A stretch of DNA of 19,606 nucleotides from Comamonadaceae bacterium. Its GTDB lineage: Bacteria > Pseudomonadota > Gammaproteobacteria > Burkholderiales > Burkholderiaceae_C. The stretch spans positions 1 to 19,606 of the forward strand of contig CANGML010000007.1 of assembly GCA_947454585.1 (NCBI GenBank), written 5' to 3'. Both the position numbers and the translations under genes were made by a program. Below are positions 1-6,479 of this stretch, one piece after another; positions within the stretch are counted from its first letter, which is position 1; every line of letters starts with the position of its first letter. The notes beneath the pieces were generated by a model. The model saw nothing but the letters and a program-made list of their open reading frames with translations. It was not told the DNA's origin and did no database searches.

Positions 1-1
1 A

Positions 2-53
2 CGCTCATGTCCCCCGATTCAGGCAACGCCTGAATCTCCTCCTTGACTTCGCT
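2..53 (+). repeat. Left copy of an inverted repeat with a hairpin core
   Basis: This 52-nt element has conserved flanks around a self-complementary core. The 16-nt left flank (2-17) and 19-nt right flank (35-53) reappear in inverted orientation at 176-191 and 139-157 with no mismatch. The core here forms a 9-bp stem, GATTCAGGC (16-24) with GCCTGAATC (28-36), closed by the loop AAC. The core sequence is entirely different in the partner copy, yet is palindromic there too. The element lies downstream of the hemerythrin gene and close to the window edge, so its outer boundary cannot be fixed. It could be a REP/REPIN-like dispersed repeat, a miniature element end, or a transcription or mRNA-stability structure. 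The repeat itself is seen directly; the role is unknown. Confidence 0.8.
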
Positions 54-84
54 ACAACAGATACCCAAACCCCTCTTTTCGCCA

Positions 85-131
85 GCGAAAACGTTTGTTC
101 GCACACCCAAAGGCTCGTGCAGCTTGGGTGT
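85..131. repeat. Two small hairpins between the repeat copies
   Basis: Between the two inverted copies there are two further dyads. The first is GCGAA (85-89) with TTCGC (98-102), with an AAACGTTT palindrome at 88-95 overlapping it. The second is ACACCCAA (103-110) with TTGGGTGT (124-131) around a 13-nt loop. No convincing coding sequence covers this stretch. The whole 1-191 segment is therefore a run of hairpins, which would fit a structured RNA, a terminator cluster or the interior of a small mobile element. The sequence alone does not decide between these. Confidence 0.5.
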
Positions 132-138
132 CTTGTGG

Positions 139-191
139 AGCGAAGTCAAGGAGGAGAGAGGCGCTTAAGCGCCTCTCGGGGGACATGAGCG
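139..191 (-). repeat. Right copy of the inverted repeat, different hairpin core
   Basis: This is the inverted partner of the element at 2-53: 139-157 matches 35-53 and 176-191 matches 2-17 when reverse-complemented. The core, 156-177, is a perfect 22-bp palindrome centred on CGCTTAAGCG, unrelated in sequence to the core of the left copy. The similarity continues weakly beyond 139 (ccacaaga here against acaacaga in the left copy). Conserved flanks with an exchanged but still self-complementary core suggest selection on folding, or repeat turnover that preserves palindromes. Beyond it, 192-254 holds an A-rich stretch with repeated CAAAAA units and no gene. Confidence 0.8.
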
Positions 192-254
192 CAACAAGGC
201 GCCCAAGTTGCATGAGCCGCCTCACGCCAAAGCAAAAACAAAAACAAAAGAAAG

Positions 255-758
255 TTAAGCACAGCTCCCGCTGCCGTGAATCTCATCTTCAGGCAAAGCC
301 TCGGGCTTTGAAACGATGCCCGTTTCGGCGTCATAGCCCACACGGCGCAAATGCAGGGCCAAGGCGGCATCCATGGTTTGGGCATGTTGCGGGAACCATA
401 GGCCCAGCTCATGCGCCATTTGGCGAACCAAGGCCATGTCACCTTTGTCGCGGCCGCGGCGTAAGCCTTCGCGCATCACTTCGAGGATGACGTTGTGCTG
501 CATGGTGTGGCAGTTGCTCGATGAAAAATGGGTGTCTTTCATCCATTTGTCTTCGCCACCAAAGTGGTCTTCGGTGTGGGCGATCAAGGCGGCAAATCGC
601 TCCACCAAGGTGTCGTCGTCGGCCAGCTCGGTGGCGGCCAGCAAGTCCACAAACTCGCGGTGCGTGTCGTCCATGAAGTCAAGCTCGAGCGACAAAGCAT
701 CAGACCAAGCCAGGGTGACTTCGCGGGTAGACAAGGGGGCGGTGAGCGTTTCAGACAT
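255..758 (-). CDS. Bacteriohemerythrin
   Basis: A 167-residue hemerythrin-domain protein, expected to bind O2 reversibly at a non-haem di-iron site in the cytoplasm; roles in O2 delivery, sensing or iron/redox buffering are known for the family. All seven expected ligands are visible: His33 in the MDDTHREF segment, His65 and Glu69 (HFGGE), His84 and His88 (HTMQH), and His125 and Asp130 (HAQTMD). No partner domain such as a methyl-accepting or GGDEF domain is attached. The ATG at 758 gives a full-length four-helix bundle, though no strong Shine-Dalgarno precedes it. A TACAAT box at 799-804 on the same strand could be a -10 element, so the gene may have its own promoter in the 72-bp gap after the MFS gene. 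The C-terminal tail is acidic and ends Gly-Ser-Gly-Ser-Cys-Ala. Confidence 0.93.
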   Translation of the reverse strand: MSETLTAPLSTREVTLAWSDALSLELDFMDDTHREFVDLLAATELADDDTLVERFAALIAHTEDHFGGEDKWMKDTHFSSSNCHTMQHNVILEVMREGLRRGRDKGDMALVRQMAHELGLWFPQHAQTMDAALALHLRRVGYDAETGIVSKPEALPEDEIHGSGSCA

Positions 759-830
759 ACATGCTTTCGATAGGGGACGAACACAGAGCGAGAGCTTAAT
801 TGTAAAAAGATTGTCCGTGCTTGCGTTGGG

Positions 831-2147
831 TCAAACCCCACGTAGCCAAGCCGCAAACCGTTGTAGATAACTCGGCTCAGCCAAGAATATGGTCAGGGTG
901 ACCAAGGCGTTGGCGACGCCGGTCCACAAAAAGATATCGGGAATGGTCATGTTGGCACTCAGCATCGCTCCAGCAATCAACGCGCTGGCAATCATGAACA
1001 GCGCATTGATGATGTTGTTGGCCGCAATGATGCGCGCCACTTCAGTGGCTTCGCTGTCGACTTGAATCAGGGCATACATAGGCACGCTGTAGATGCCTGT
1101 GAACAGGCTCAGCAGCAGCAAATCAGCCATGAGTCGCCAGTGCGCGCTGTGTGACACAAACGTGCGGATGTCCATCAACGCAGATGTTGGCAGGCCTGTT
1201 GAGGCAACATACAAATCTACTGCAAACAAGCTCATGCCGATGGCCCCCAAGGGCGATAAGCCAATCTCGACGCGGCCACGGCTCAAGGCTTCGCACAAGA
1301 GGGAGCCGGCGCCAATGCCCACCGAAAACAACACCAGCAACAGCGACGCCACCTGCGCGTCGCCGTGCAACACCTCTTTGGCGAAGCTGGGGAACTGACT
1401 TAAAAACACAGCGCCAAAAAACCACATCCAGCTGATGCCCAACAAGGTGCGGAACACTTTGGGATTGGCGCGCGCCAAGCGGAGGTTGTGCAGGGTTTCA
1501 GTGATGGGGTTCCAATTGATGCCGAGTTCGGGGTGGGTGGCGCTCAGTGCGGGAATACGTCCACTCATCCAGCGACCGAAGATGGCGACCGCCATGCAGG
1601 CGACCGACACGGTGATGTGGCCCACCTCGGGTAGCGCCACCAGCAAGCCCCCCGCCACATTACCCAACAAAATGGCCACAAAGGTCCCCATCTCGGTCAT
1701 GCCGTTTCCGCCAGTGAGCTCGTGCGTGTCCAGCACGCGAGGCAGGTAGGAATACTTCACGGGCCCAAATACGGTGGAGTGCAGGCCCATCAAAAACGTG
1801 CAGAGCAATAAAACGGCGGCCTGTTGCGTCATAAAGCCCACAGCAGCCAGTCCCATGATGCCGATTTCACAGTTTTTCACCCAGCGCATGATGACGGTGT
1901 GCGCATACTTCTCGGCCAGTTGCCCGCTGGTGGCCGAGAACAACAAGTAGGGCAGGATGAACAGCGCCCCGATCACCAAGCCCGCCAAAGAGACGGGCAA
2001 CCAGCTCACGCTCAGCTGGTACGTCACCATCACGGTGAAGGCGAACTTGAAGAGGTTATCGTTCGCCGCACCGCAAAACTGCGTCCAGAAAAACGGCCCG
2101 AACCGCGCTTGAGTTAACAGGGCGAACTGGTTGGCTTCGCGCTGCAT
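831..2147 (-). CDS. MFS transporter, LplT-like
   Basis: About 438 residues, strongly hydrophobic, with the number of hydrophobic segments expected of a 12-helix major facilitator. The N-terminal segment FWTQFCGAANDNLFKFAF is characteristic of the LplT group, inner-membrane lysophospholipid flippases that work with Aas in E. coli phospholipid remodelling. No acyltransferase domain is fused or adjacent here, so the substrate is inferred only. I prefer the ATG at 2147 because GAGGA stands 7 nt upstream; an in-frame ATG at 2174 would add nine residues but has no evident ribosome site. The gene follows bktB on the same strand with a 33-bp gap and is probably co-transcribed with it. Confidence 0.85.
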   Translation of the reverse strand: MQREANQFALLTQARFGPFFWTQFCGAANDNLFKFAFTVMVTYQLSVSWLPVSLAGLVIGALFILPYLLFSATSGQLAEKYAHTVIMRWVKNCEIGIMGLAAVGFMTQQAAVLLLCTFLMGLHSTVFGPVKYSYLPRVLDTHELTGGNGMTEMGTFVAILLGNVAGGLLVALPEVGHITVSVACMAVAIFGRWMSGRIPALSATHPELGINWNPITETLHNLRLARANPKVFRTLLGISWMWFFGAVFLSQFPSFAKEVLHGDAQVASLLLVLFSVGIGAGSLLCEALSRGRVEIGLSPLGAIGMSLFAVDLYVASTGLPTSALMDIRTFVSHSAHWRLMADLLLLSLFTGIYSVPMYALIQVDSEATEVARIIAANNIINALFMIASALIAGAMLSANMTIPDIFLWTGVANALVTLTIFLAEPSYLQRFAAWLRGV

Positions 2148-2180
2148 CAAGCGGTCCTCGGTAGGGCGGTTCATCGAGGA

Positions 2181-3362
2181 TCAAAGACGCTCAAAAATGG
2201 CAGCGATCCCTTGGCCGCCACCAATACACATGGTGACCAAAGCGTACTTGCCGTGGATGCGTTGCAGTTCGTGTAGAGCTTTGACCGTGATCAAAGCGCC
2301 GGTTGCGCCAATGGGGTGACCCAAAGAAATGCCTGAGCCGTTGGGGTTGACTTTGGCGGGGTCCAGGCCCAGCTCTTGGGTGACCGCGCAGGCTTGTGCA
2401 GCAAAGGCTTCGTTGGCTTCAATCACGTCCATGTCTTGGGTGGTCAGGCCAGCTTTTTGCAGTGCCAGACGAGAGGCGGACACCGGGCCCATGCCCATGA
2501 TTTTGGGGTCGAGGCCGGTGTGGGCGTAGGACACCAAACGGGCGAGCGGCTTGGCACCGCGGGCTTGTGCGGTTTTGGCTTCCATCAAGACCACAGCCGC
2601 TGCGGCGTCGTTGATGCCAGAGGCGTTCCCTGCGGTGACCGTGCCGTTTTCTTTGACAAACACGGGCTTCAATTTGGCCATGTCTTCCAGCTTGCAGTTG
2701 GGGCGGAAGTGTTCGTCGGTGGCGTAAGCCACCTCGCCTTTTTTGCTCTTGAGCATCACCGGCACGATTTGGTCTTTGAAGTAGCCCGCCTCGGTGGCGC
2801 GTTGGGCGCGGTTGTGGCTCTCGACTGCGGCAGCGTCTTGCATCTCGCGCGTGATGCCAAATTTGGCCGCCACGTTTTCAGCGGTGACGCCCATGTGGAT
2901 GGTGTGGAAGGGGTCGTGCAAGGCACCGACCACCATGTCGACCATCTTGGTGTCGCCCATGCGTGCGCCCCAGCGGGCACTCAAAGAGGCGTAGGGGCCG
3001 CGGCTCATGTTTTCAGCTCCGCCGCCAATGGCGATGTCGCAGTCACCCAGCAGGATGGATTGGCTGGCGCTCACGATGGCTTGCAAGCCAGAGCCGCACA
3101 AACGGTTCACGTTGAAGGCGGGGGTGCCTTCGGCGCAACCGCCGTTGATGGCGGCCACGCGTGACAAGTACATGTCTTTGGGTTCCGTGTTGACCACATG
3201 GCCGAACACCACATGACCTACATCCTTGCCTTCCACATGGGCACGGGCCAAGGACTCGCGCACCACTTGGGCGGCCAGCTCGGTGGGGGGGGTGTCTTTC
3301 AGGCTGCCACCATAAGTACCGATGGCTGTACGAACTCCGCTGACGACGACGACTTCACGCAT
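2181..3362 (-). CDS. bktB: Beta-ketothiolase (acetyl-CoA acyltransferase)
   Basis: A full-length 393-residue thiolase that condenses or cleaves acyl-CoA and acetyl-CoA in the cytoplasm. It serves polyhydroxyalkanoate synthesis or beta-oxidation. Catalytic residues are visible: the nucleophile Cys89 in NRLCGSGLQ, His349 in the GHPIGATG box and Cys379 in the CIGGGQG box. The opening VVVVSGVRTAIGTYGGSLKD and the block KALHEL...YALVTMCIGGGQGIAAIFER closely resemble what I recall of Cupriavidus BktB, which accepts longer acyl chains than PhaA; the specificity here is inferred. GAGGAG lies 7 nt before the ATG. No phaB or phaC is next to it; downstream is an LplT-like transporter. Confidence 0.93.
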   Translation of the reverse strand: MREVVVVSGVRTAIGTYGGSLKDTPPTELAAQVVRESLARAHVEGKDVGHVVFGHVVNTEPKDMYLSRVAAINGGCAEGTPAFNVNRLCGSGLQAIVSASQSILLGDCDIAIGGGAENMSRGPYASLSARWGARMGDTKMVDMVVGALHDPFHTIHMGVTAENVAAKFGITREMQDAAAVESHNRAQRATEAGYFKDQIVPVMLKSKKGEVAYATDEHFRPNCKLEDMAKLKPVFVKENGTVTAGNASGINDAAAAVVLMEAKTAQARGAKPLARLVSYAHTGLDPKIMGMGPVSASRLALQKAGLTTQDMDVIEANEAFAAQACAVTQELGLDPAKVNPNGSGISLGHPIGATGALITVKALHELQRIHGKYALVTMCIGGGQGIAAIFERL

Positions 3363-3431
3363 TGCTGTCTCCTCTTGAAAAATAAAACCAAATAAGTTTG
3401 CGCCGCTTGGACTACAGATGTCTTACGCCGT

Positions 3432-4103
3432 TCACTTTAAAACATAGGGGTTTGCCGCAGACCAAGACACGGGCGCGCTGAAGGCCAAGGGTTCTTCGCT
3501 GAAAGGGTGGGGAAACCCGATGTCTTGCGCGTGCAGCATCAGCCGCGGCGTGAGCGCTTGGATGTCTGGCGGCGCATAGAGCGAGTCGCCCAGCATGGGG
3601 TGCCCCAAGCTTTGCATGTGCACACGCAGCTGGTGGGTGCGACCCGTGAAGGGCTCGAGCTCAATCAAGCTGGCCTGGTCACCGGCCTGCAGCAGGCGCC
3701 ACAAGCTAAGACTGGGCTTGCCATCTGGGTGAATGATGTGGATGGGGCGGCGTTCCCAGTCGAGCAAGATGTTGCCTTCAATGGCACGCCAGCCGGCTTC
3801 GTGGGTGGGCACATGCGCTTGAGTGAGTAACGGGTTGCCGGCCACCACCGCGATGTAGCGCTTGCTCACCTGACGGGTTTCAAACAAACGGCTGATGCGG
3901 CGTTGCGCCTCGATGCCGCGCGCCATCACGATGAGACCTGAGGTGTCTTGGTCGAGGCGGTGCACCACCAGCGCATCGGTGTAGATGTCTTGTACGCGCT
4001 TAGACAAGCAGTCTTGCTTGTCAGGTCCGCGACCCGGCACAGACAACAAGCCACTGGGTTTTTCAAACACCAACAGGTGTTCGTCTTCGTAAATCGGATT
4101 CAT
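3432..4103 (-). CDS. rluA: RNA pseudouridine synthase, RluA family
   Basis: A 223-residue pseudouridine synthase. The catalytic motif HRLDQDTSG has its Asp at residue 51; the N-terminal block KPSGLLSVPGR and the later GRTHQLRVHMQSLGHPMLGD are typical of RluA, which modifies 23S rRNA U746 and U32 of several tRNAs in E. coli. There is no S4 domain, as in RluA rather than RluC/D. I place the start at the ATG at 4103, not at an upstream in-frame ATG (4208), because the ferredoxin gene ends in the overlapping ATGA (4100-4103) and the homologous region begins there. The enzyme is therefore translationally coupled to the ferredoxin gene. Confidence 0.9.
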   Translation of the reverse strand: MNPIYEDEHLLVFEKPSGLLSVPGRGPDKQDCLSKRVQDIYTDALVVHRLDQDTSGLIVMARGIEAQRRISRLFETRQVSKRYIAVVAGNPLLTQAHVPTHEAGWRAIEGNILLDWERRPIHIIHPDGKPSLSLWRLLQAGDQASLIELEPFTGRTHQLRVHMQSLGHPMLGDSLYAPPDIQALTPRLMLHAQDIGFPHPFSEEPLAFSAPVSWSAANPYVLK

Positions 4104-4405
4104 GTGGCGCGGGCTTGGCTTTGTTCCAGCACCACATCGGTGGTGGGGCGTGCCACGCAGGGCAGCACATAGCCTTCGGCTTTTTCTTCGGCACTCAGGC
4201 CTGGCCACTCAATGGTGTACGTCACTTCGCCACGCACCAAGCGGCAGACACAGGTGCGGCAGGTGCCATTGCGGCAAGAACTGGGCAGCTCAATGCGTGA
4301 GATCTCTGCTGCTTCTAGCAAGGTGAGGTCACCTTCCACGTCGTATTGCAGGCCAGCAGGCGCCACTTTCACCGTGAAGATTTGAAACGTATCTGGGGCA
4401 GTCAT
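4100..4405 (-). CDS. [2Fe-2S] ferredoxin, plant type
   Basis: A 101-residue single-domain ferredoxin. Cys44, Cys49 and Cys52 (C-X4-C-X2-C) and Cys83 form the usual plant-type [2Fe-2S] site; an additional Cys54 follows directly. It should carry single electrons in the cytoplasm. Its reductase and its electron acceptor are not encoded nearby. It overlaps its upstream neighbour by 4 nt (4402-4405) and its downstream neighbour rluA by 4 nt. It thus sits in a coupled string of small genes, and the association with rRNA-modification genes may be only organisational. Confidence 0.9.
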   Translation of the reverse strand: MTAPDTFQIFTVKVAPAGLQYDVEGDLTLLEAAEISRIELPSSCRNGTCRTCVCRLVRGEVTYTIEWPGLSAEEKAEGYVLPCVARPTTDVVLEQSQARAT

Positions 4406-4680
4406 GGTTGTTTTTGCAGGCTCGCTTCGGCCTTGTCCAGCACCATCGCTAAGCTGTCTAGCAAATCAGTTTGGCTGAAGGAGCAACTTTCTTCATTGAA
4501 CAAGGCGCTCGATTCCAATCGGTCGACTAGCCCTAGCCAAACTTCTTCAAATTTGGGCGGCAAGACCTTGAATAGCGCCTCTTGCGAGCGCGCTGTGGTG
4601 ATGAAGACACGGTCTGTGCTGGCGTCGCTGCGCAATGTCGCAAGCGCGTGGCGAAGCGTGGCGAGTGCGGCGGTGGGCAT
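4402..4680 (-). CDS. Hypothetical protein, 92 residues
   Basis: I do not recognise a named family. The protein is predicted to be soluble and mostly helical, without signal peptide, transmembrane segment or cysteine cluster; its single Cys lies in an acidic FNEESCSFSQTD stretch. The frame is supported by its neighbours: its ATG shares one base with the stop of the 46-residue gene (TAATG at 4678-4682), and its own stop overlaps the ferredoxin start (ATGA at 4402-4405). Such spacing on both sides is hard to explain for a chance frame. Its function may be linked to the ferredoxin, but that is only inference from position. Confidence 0.75.
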   Translation of the reverse strand: MPTAALATLRHALATLRSDASTDRVFITTARSQEALFKVLPPKFEEVWLGLVDRLESSALFNEESCSFSQTDLLDSLAMVLDKAEASLQKQP

Positions 4681-4820
4681 TACTTGTTCTTGATCTTGCC
4701 GCGTGGTGCGACGTAGGTGGTGGGTGGGTTAGGACGGTCCGAGACAGAAGTCTTGGGCGGTGACGTGTCCTTTTTAGGCTTCTTCGTCATTTTTTTGCTG
4801 TGTTGTTCGCCTTTGGCCAT
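4680..4820 (-). CDS. Small basic protein, 46 residues
   Basis: A 46-residue lysine-rich protein, MAKGEQHSKKMTKKPKKD, followed by a Pro/Thr-rich middle and the tail PRGKIKNK. I recall short conserved hypothetical proteins of this type in Burkholderiales; no function is known to me. Its strong positive charge would suit nucleic-acid or ribosome binding. The ATG at 4820 is chosen over an upstream ATG at 4874 because AAGGTG stands just before it, and because the extra 18 residues of the longer frame look unrelated. The stop TAA overlaps the next ATG by one base. Confidence 0.7.
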   Translation of the reverse strand: MAKGEQHSKKMTKKPKKDTSPPKTSVSDRPNPPTTYVAPRGKIKNK

Positions 4821-4839
4821 ATCACCTTCTTTTGTAATT

Positions 4840-4854
4840 ATCTCGGAACGAGAT
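4840..4854. promoter_or_regulatory. Short dyad before the small basic gene
   Basis: ATCTCG (4840-4845) and CGAGAT (4849-4854) form a 6-bp dyad with a GAA spacer, about 20 bp upstream of the 46-residue gene and after the HEPN stop. On the minus strand the second arm runs into GATAAT, a good -10-like hexamer, but no -35 match lies at the right distance. It could be an operator, a promoter boundary or a weak terminator separating the HEPN/MNT pair from the genes downstream. Confidence 0.3.
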
Positions 4855-4873
4855 GAGGGAATGGTATGACACA

Positions 4874-5293
4874 TCAGTGTTGCCGTTCGTGAAGTGCGTC
4901 TCGTACGCGCTGCGTCGCAGTGATCAAGTCAGCAACCAAGCGTTCATTCACATCCAGCATGCCTTCATACTCGCCTAGGTTGCGTGTGTTGTGGCATTTA
5001 TCAAGCATTCGCCAAACTTCTGAGCCAAGGCCTAGCGTGTGGGGTAATACCTGAAATACGATGAAACGGTTGCTGGGGCGATAGCCCTTGCGCCTCAGCG
5101 CGGCCAAGCAGAGCGCGTGCGCTGCGTTGTAGGCCAAATCGAATCTGCTCTCTAACGCAAGGCCTTCGTTGTATGCGTCTTGCAAACGCGCTGTGCCTGT
5201 TCGTATCAGGCCTGCAATTTCTAACTTGTCGGGCCCTTCCGCCTTGAGCGCTTTGCCGGGACCACTGAGGTTGTCAAGCGAGGTGCTGTCCAT
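4874..5293 (-). CDS. HEPN-domain protein, putative toxin-like partner
   Basis: A 139-residue all-helical protein of HEPN type. The core NAAHALCLAALRRKGYR and the segment CHNTRNLGEYEG are typical of HEPN proteins encoded beside minimal nucleotidyltransferases. Ribonuclease HEPN proteins carry R-X4-6-H, in HepT as R-X4-H-X-Y. Here Arg104 is followed by N-L-G-E-Y, so the His at +5 is replaced by Tyr109, and the catalytic status is uncertain. The ATG at 5293 has GGAG 7 nt upstream, which supports it although it lies 73 nt inside the MNT gene. Its pairing with the MNT gene suggests a toxin-antitoxin or related regulatory complex; alternatively it may be only a scaffold or an RNA-binding partner. 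Confidence 0.8.
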   Translation of the reverse strand: MDSTSLDNLSGPGKALKAEGPDKLEIAGLIRTGTARLQDAYNEGLALESRFDLAYNAAHALCLAALRRKGYRPSNRFIVFQVLPHTLGLGSEVWRMLDKCHNTRNLGEYEGMLDVNERLVADLITATQRVRDALHERQH

Positions 5294-5895
5294 TCATTTG
5301 CTCCAATTAACCAAATCTTGGGCTGCTGCATCACGCGCGTGATGAAGGCTTGATCTTGGTCGAGGCGATGGGCAAATTCGTCGGGTGTAAATAGCGTTGG
5401 ATTGATGTTGCGCTTGAGTTGTTGGCTGGCCCCCTCAAGCGCGGTGAATACTTCTGCATAGCTGAGCGTGGCGCTGACCAGCAGCACGTCCACATCACTC
5501 TGTGCGGTGTCTTGTTGGTTGGCCATTGAGCCATACACAAATGCGGCGTCAATGCGGTCGGCCACAGGGGTCAAAGCGTTGCGCAGCACATCTGCCAGCC
5601 CCATGGTTTTAAGTACCAAGCCTCGCAACTCGGCGTACACCGGCGACTGCGTGTTGGCTTGAAAGTGTTTTTGATTGCCTATCTTGGTGATGGTGATCAA
5701 ACCCACTTGTGACAGGTCGGCCAGCTCGCGCTGGACAGCACCGGTGCCCGACTTTGCGAGCGCGATCACTTCGTTGGCGTAAAAGCTTTTGTCGGGCGTC
5801 CCAAATAAAACGCCCAGCACGCGCTGACGCACTTTCGGAAACAAAGCATCGGCAAGCGTGTTGACATTAAATATACCCATAATGGGTTTTATCAT
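5221..5895 (-). CDS. Winged-helix + minimal nucleotidyltransferase (MNT) fusion
   Basis: A 224-residue two-domain protein. Residues about 15-80 look like a winged helix-turn-helix (RQRVLGVLFG...NEVIALAKSGTGAVQRELADLSQVGLI). Residues about 100-200 are a minimal nucleotidyltransferase with an exact GS-X10-D-X-D motif: Gly122-Ser123 then Asp134-Val-Asp136. In known MntA-HepT systems the MNT neutralises the HEPN toxin by adding AMP to it. The fused DNA-binding domain suggests it also autoregulates the pair. Its last 24 residues are encoded in the 73-nt overlap with the HEPN gene. The start is uncertain: ATG 5895 has AAGG only one base away, while ATG 5880 lies inside a palindrome. It begins 15 nt after rluE. 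Confidence 0.85.
   Translation of the reverse strand: MIKPIMGIFNVNTLADALFPKVRQRVLGVLFGTPDKSFYANEVIALAKSGTGAVQRELADLSQVGLITITKIGNQKHFQANTQSPVYAELRGLVLKTMGLADVLRNALTPVADRIDAAFVYGSMANQQDTAQSDVDVLLVSATLSYAEVFTALEGASQQLKRNINPTLFTPDEFAHRLDQDQAFITRVMQQPKIWLIGANEWTAPRLTTSVVPAKRSRRKGPTS
5875..5887. promoter_or_regulatory. 13-bp palindrome over the MNT start, possible operator
   Basis: ACCCAT (5875-5880) and ATGGGT (5882-5887) form a perfect dyad with one central base, lying over the alternative start codon of the MNT gene. A TATGAT hexamer on the same strand (5891-5896) could be a -10 element. Because the MNT protein carries a winged helix, this dyad is a reasonable candidate for its autoregulatory operator. 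It could also be chance, given the short arms. Confidence 0.35.
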
Positions 5896-5910
5896 ACCTT
5901 ATTTGGGTTC

Positions 5911-6444
5911 TTATGGTGTTTCTTGCCACGTTCCGGAAGGTAAGTCAGACACGTTGTAGGGGCCGATGTGGGTGCGTATCAAACGCAGTGTGGGTAAGCC
6001 CACGGCGGCGGTCATGCGGCGGACTTGGCGGTTGCGGCCCTCACGAAGGCTGAGTTCGATCCATGAAGTGGGTTTCGTTTGTCGCACACGAATGGGCGGG
6101 TCGCGTTCCCACAGGAAAGCTGGGGCCGCTGCAGCGCGGGCGCGTGCGGGGAGGGTCATGCCATCGTTGAGCATCACGCCGTTGGACAGGACTTGCAGTG
6201 CGGCCTCATCGGCGATGCCCTCGACTTGCGCGAGGTAGGTTTTTTCCATCTTGAAGCGCGGGTCGGCAATGCGCGCTTGCAGTTGGCCGTCATCGGTCAG
6301 CAGCAACAGCCCTTCGCTGTCGGCGTCTAAGCGGCCCGCCACGTACACGCCAGGCACGGTGATGAAATCTTTCAGGCCACGCCATTTTCCTTCGGGAGTG
6401 AATTGGCTCAGCACGCCATAGGGCTTGTTAAAACGAATCAGCAT
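5911..6444 (-). CDS. rluE: 23S rRNA pseudouridine synthase, RluE type
   Basis: A 177-residue RsuA-family pseudouridine synthase without an S4 domain. [16 protein letters not shown] at the N-terminus, the catalytic motif [14 protein letters not shown] with Asp40, and [22 protein letters not shown] match RluE, which makes pseudouridine 2457 in E. coli 23S rRNA. The frame extends upstream to 6639, but the homologous region begins at the ATG at 6444, and the extension would run into the divergent SRAP gene. The next gene on this strand is the MNT gene, 15 nt away, so read-through from this housekeeping gene into the HEPN/MNT pair is possible. Confidence 0.9.
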   Translation of the reverse strand: MLIRFNKPYGVLSQFTPEGKWRGLKDFITVPGVYVAGRLDADSEGLLLLTDDGQLQARIADPRFKMEKTYLAQVEGIADEAALQVLSNGVMLNDGMTLPARARAAAAPAFLWERDPPIRVRQTKPTSWIELSLREGRNRQVRRMTAAVGLPTLRLIRTHIGPYNVSDLPSGTWQETP

Positions 6445-6479
6445 GGCAGTAGCGTAGCGCACGCGGCTACCATGGCTGC

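Noticed and set aside
1..191. CRISPR-like array
   Set aside because: Only two copies, in inverted orientation, with palindromic rather than unique spacer-like cores and no cas genes.
228..254. CAAAAA-type A-rich tract as a functional repeat
   Set aside because: Too short and imperfect; most simply the T-rich 3' region of the hemerythrin transcript on the other strand.
95..490. Plus-strand frame of 131 codons over the left repeats and the hemerythrin 3' end
   Set aside because: Basic low-complexity translation crossing the palindromes and antisense to hemerythrin; no ribosome site.
2376..3164. Long open frame (262 codons) on the plus strand opposite bktB
   Set aside because: It is the complementary shadow of a clear thiolase with full catalytic motifs; its translation is His/Gly/Val-rich and resembles no family I know.
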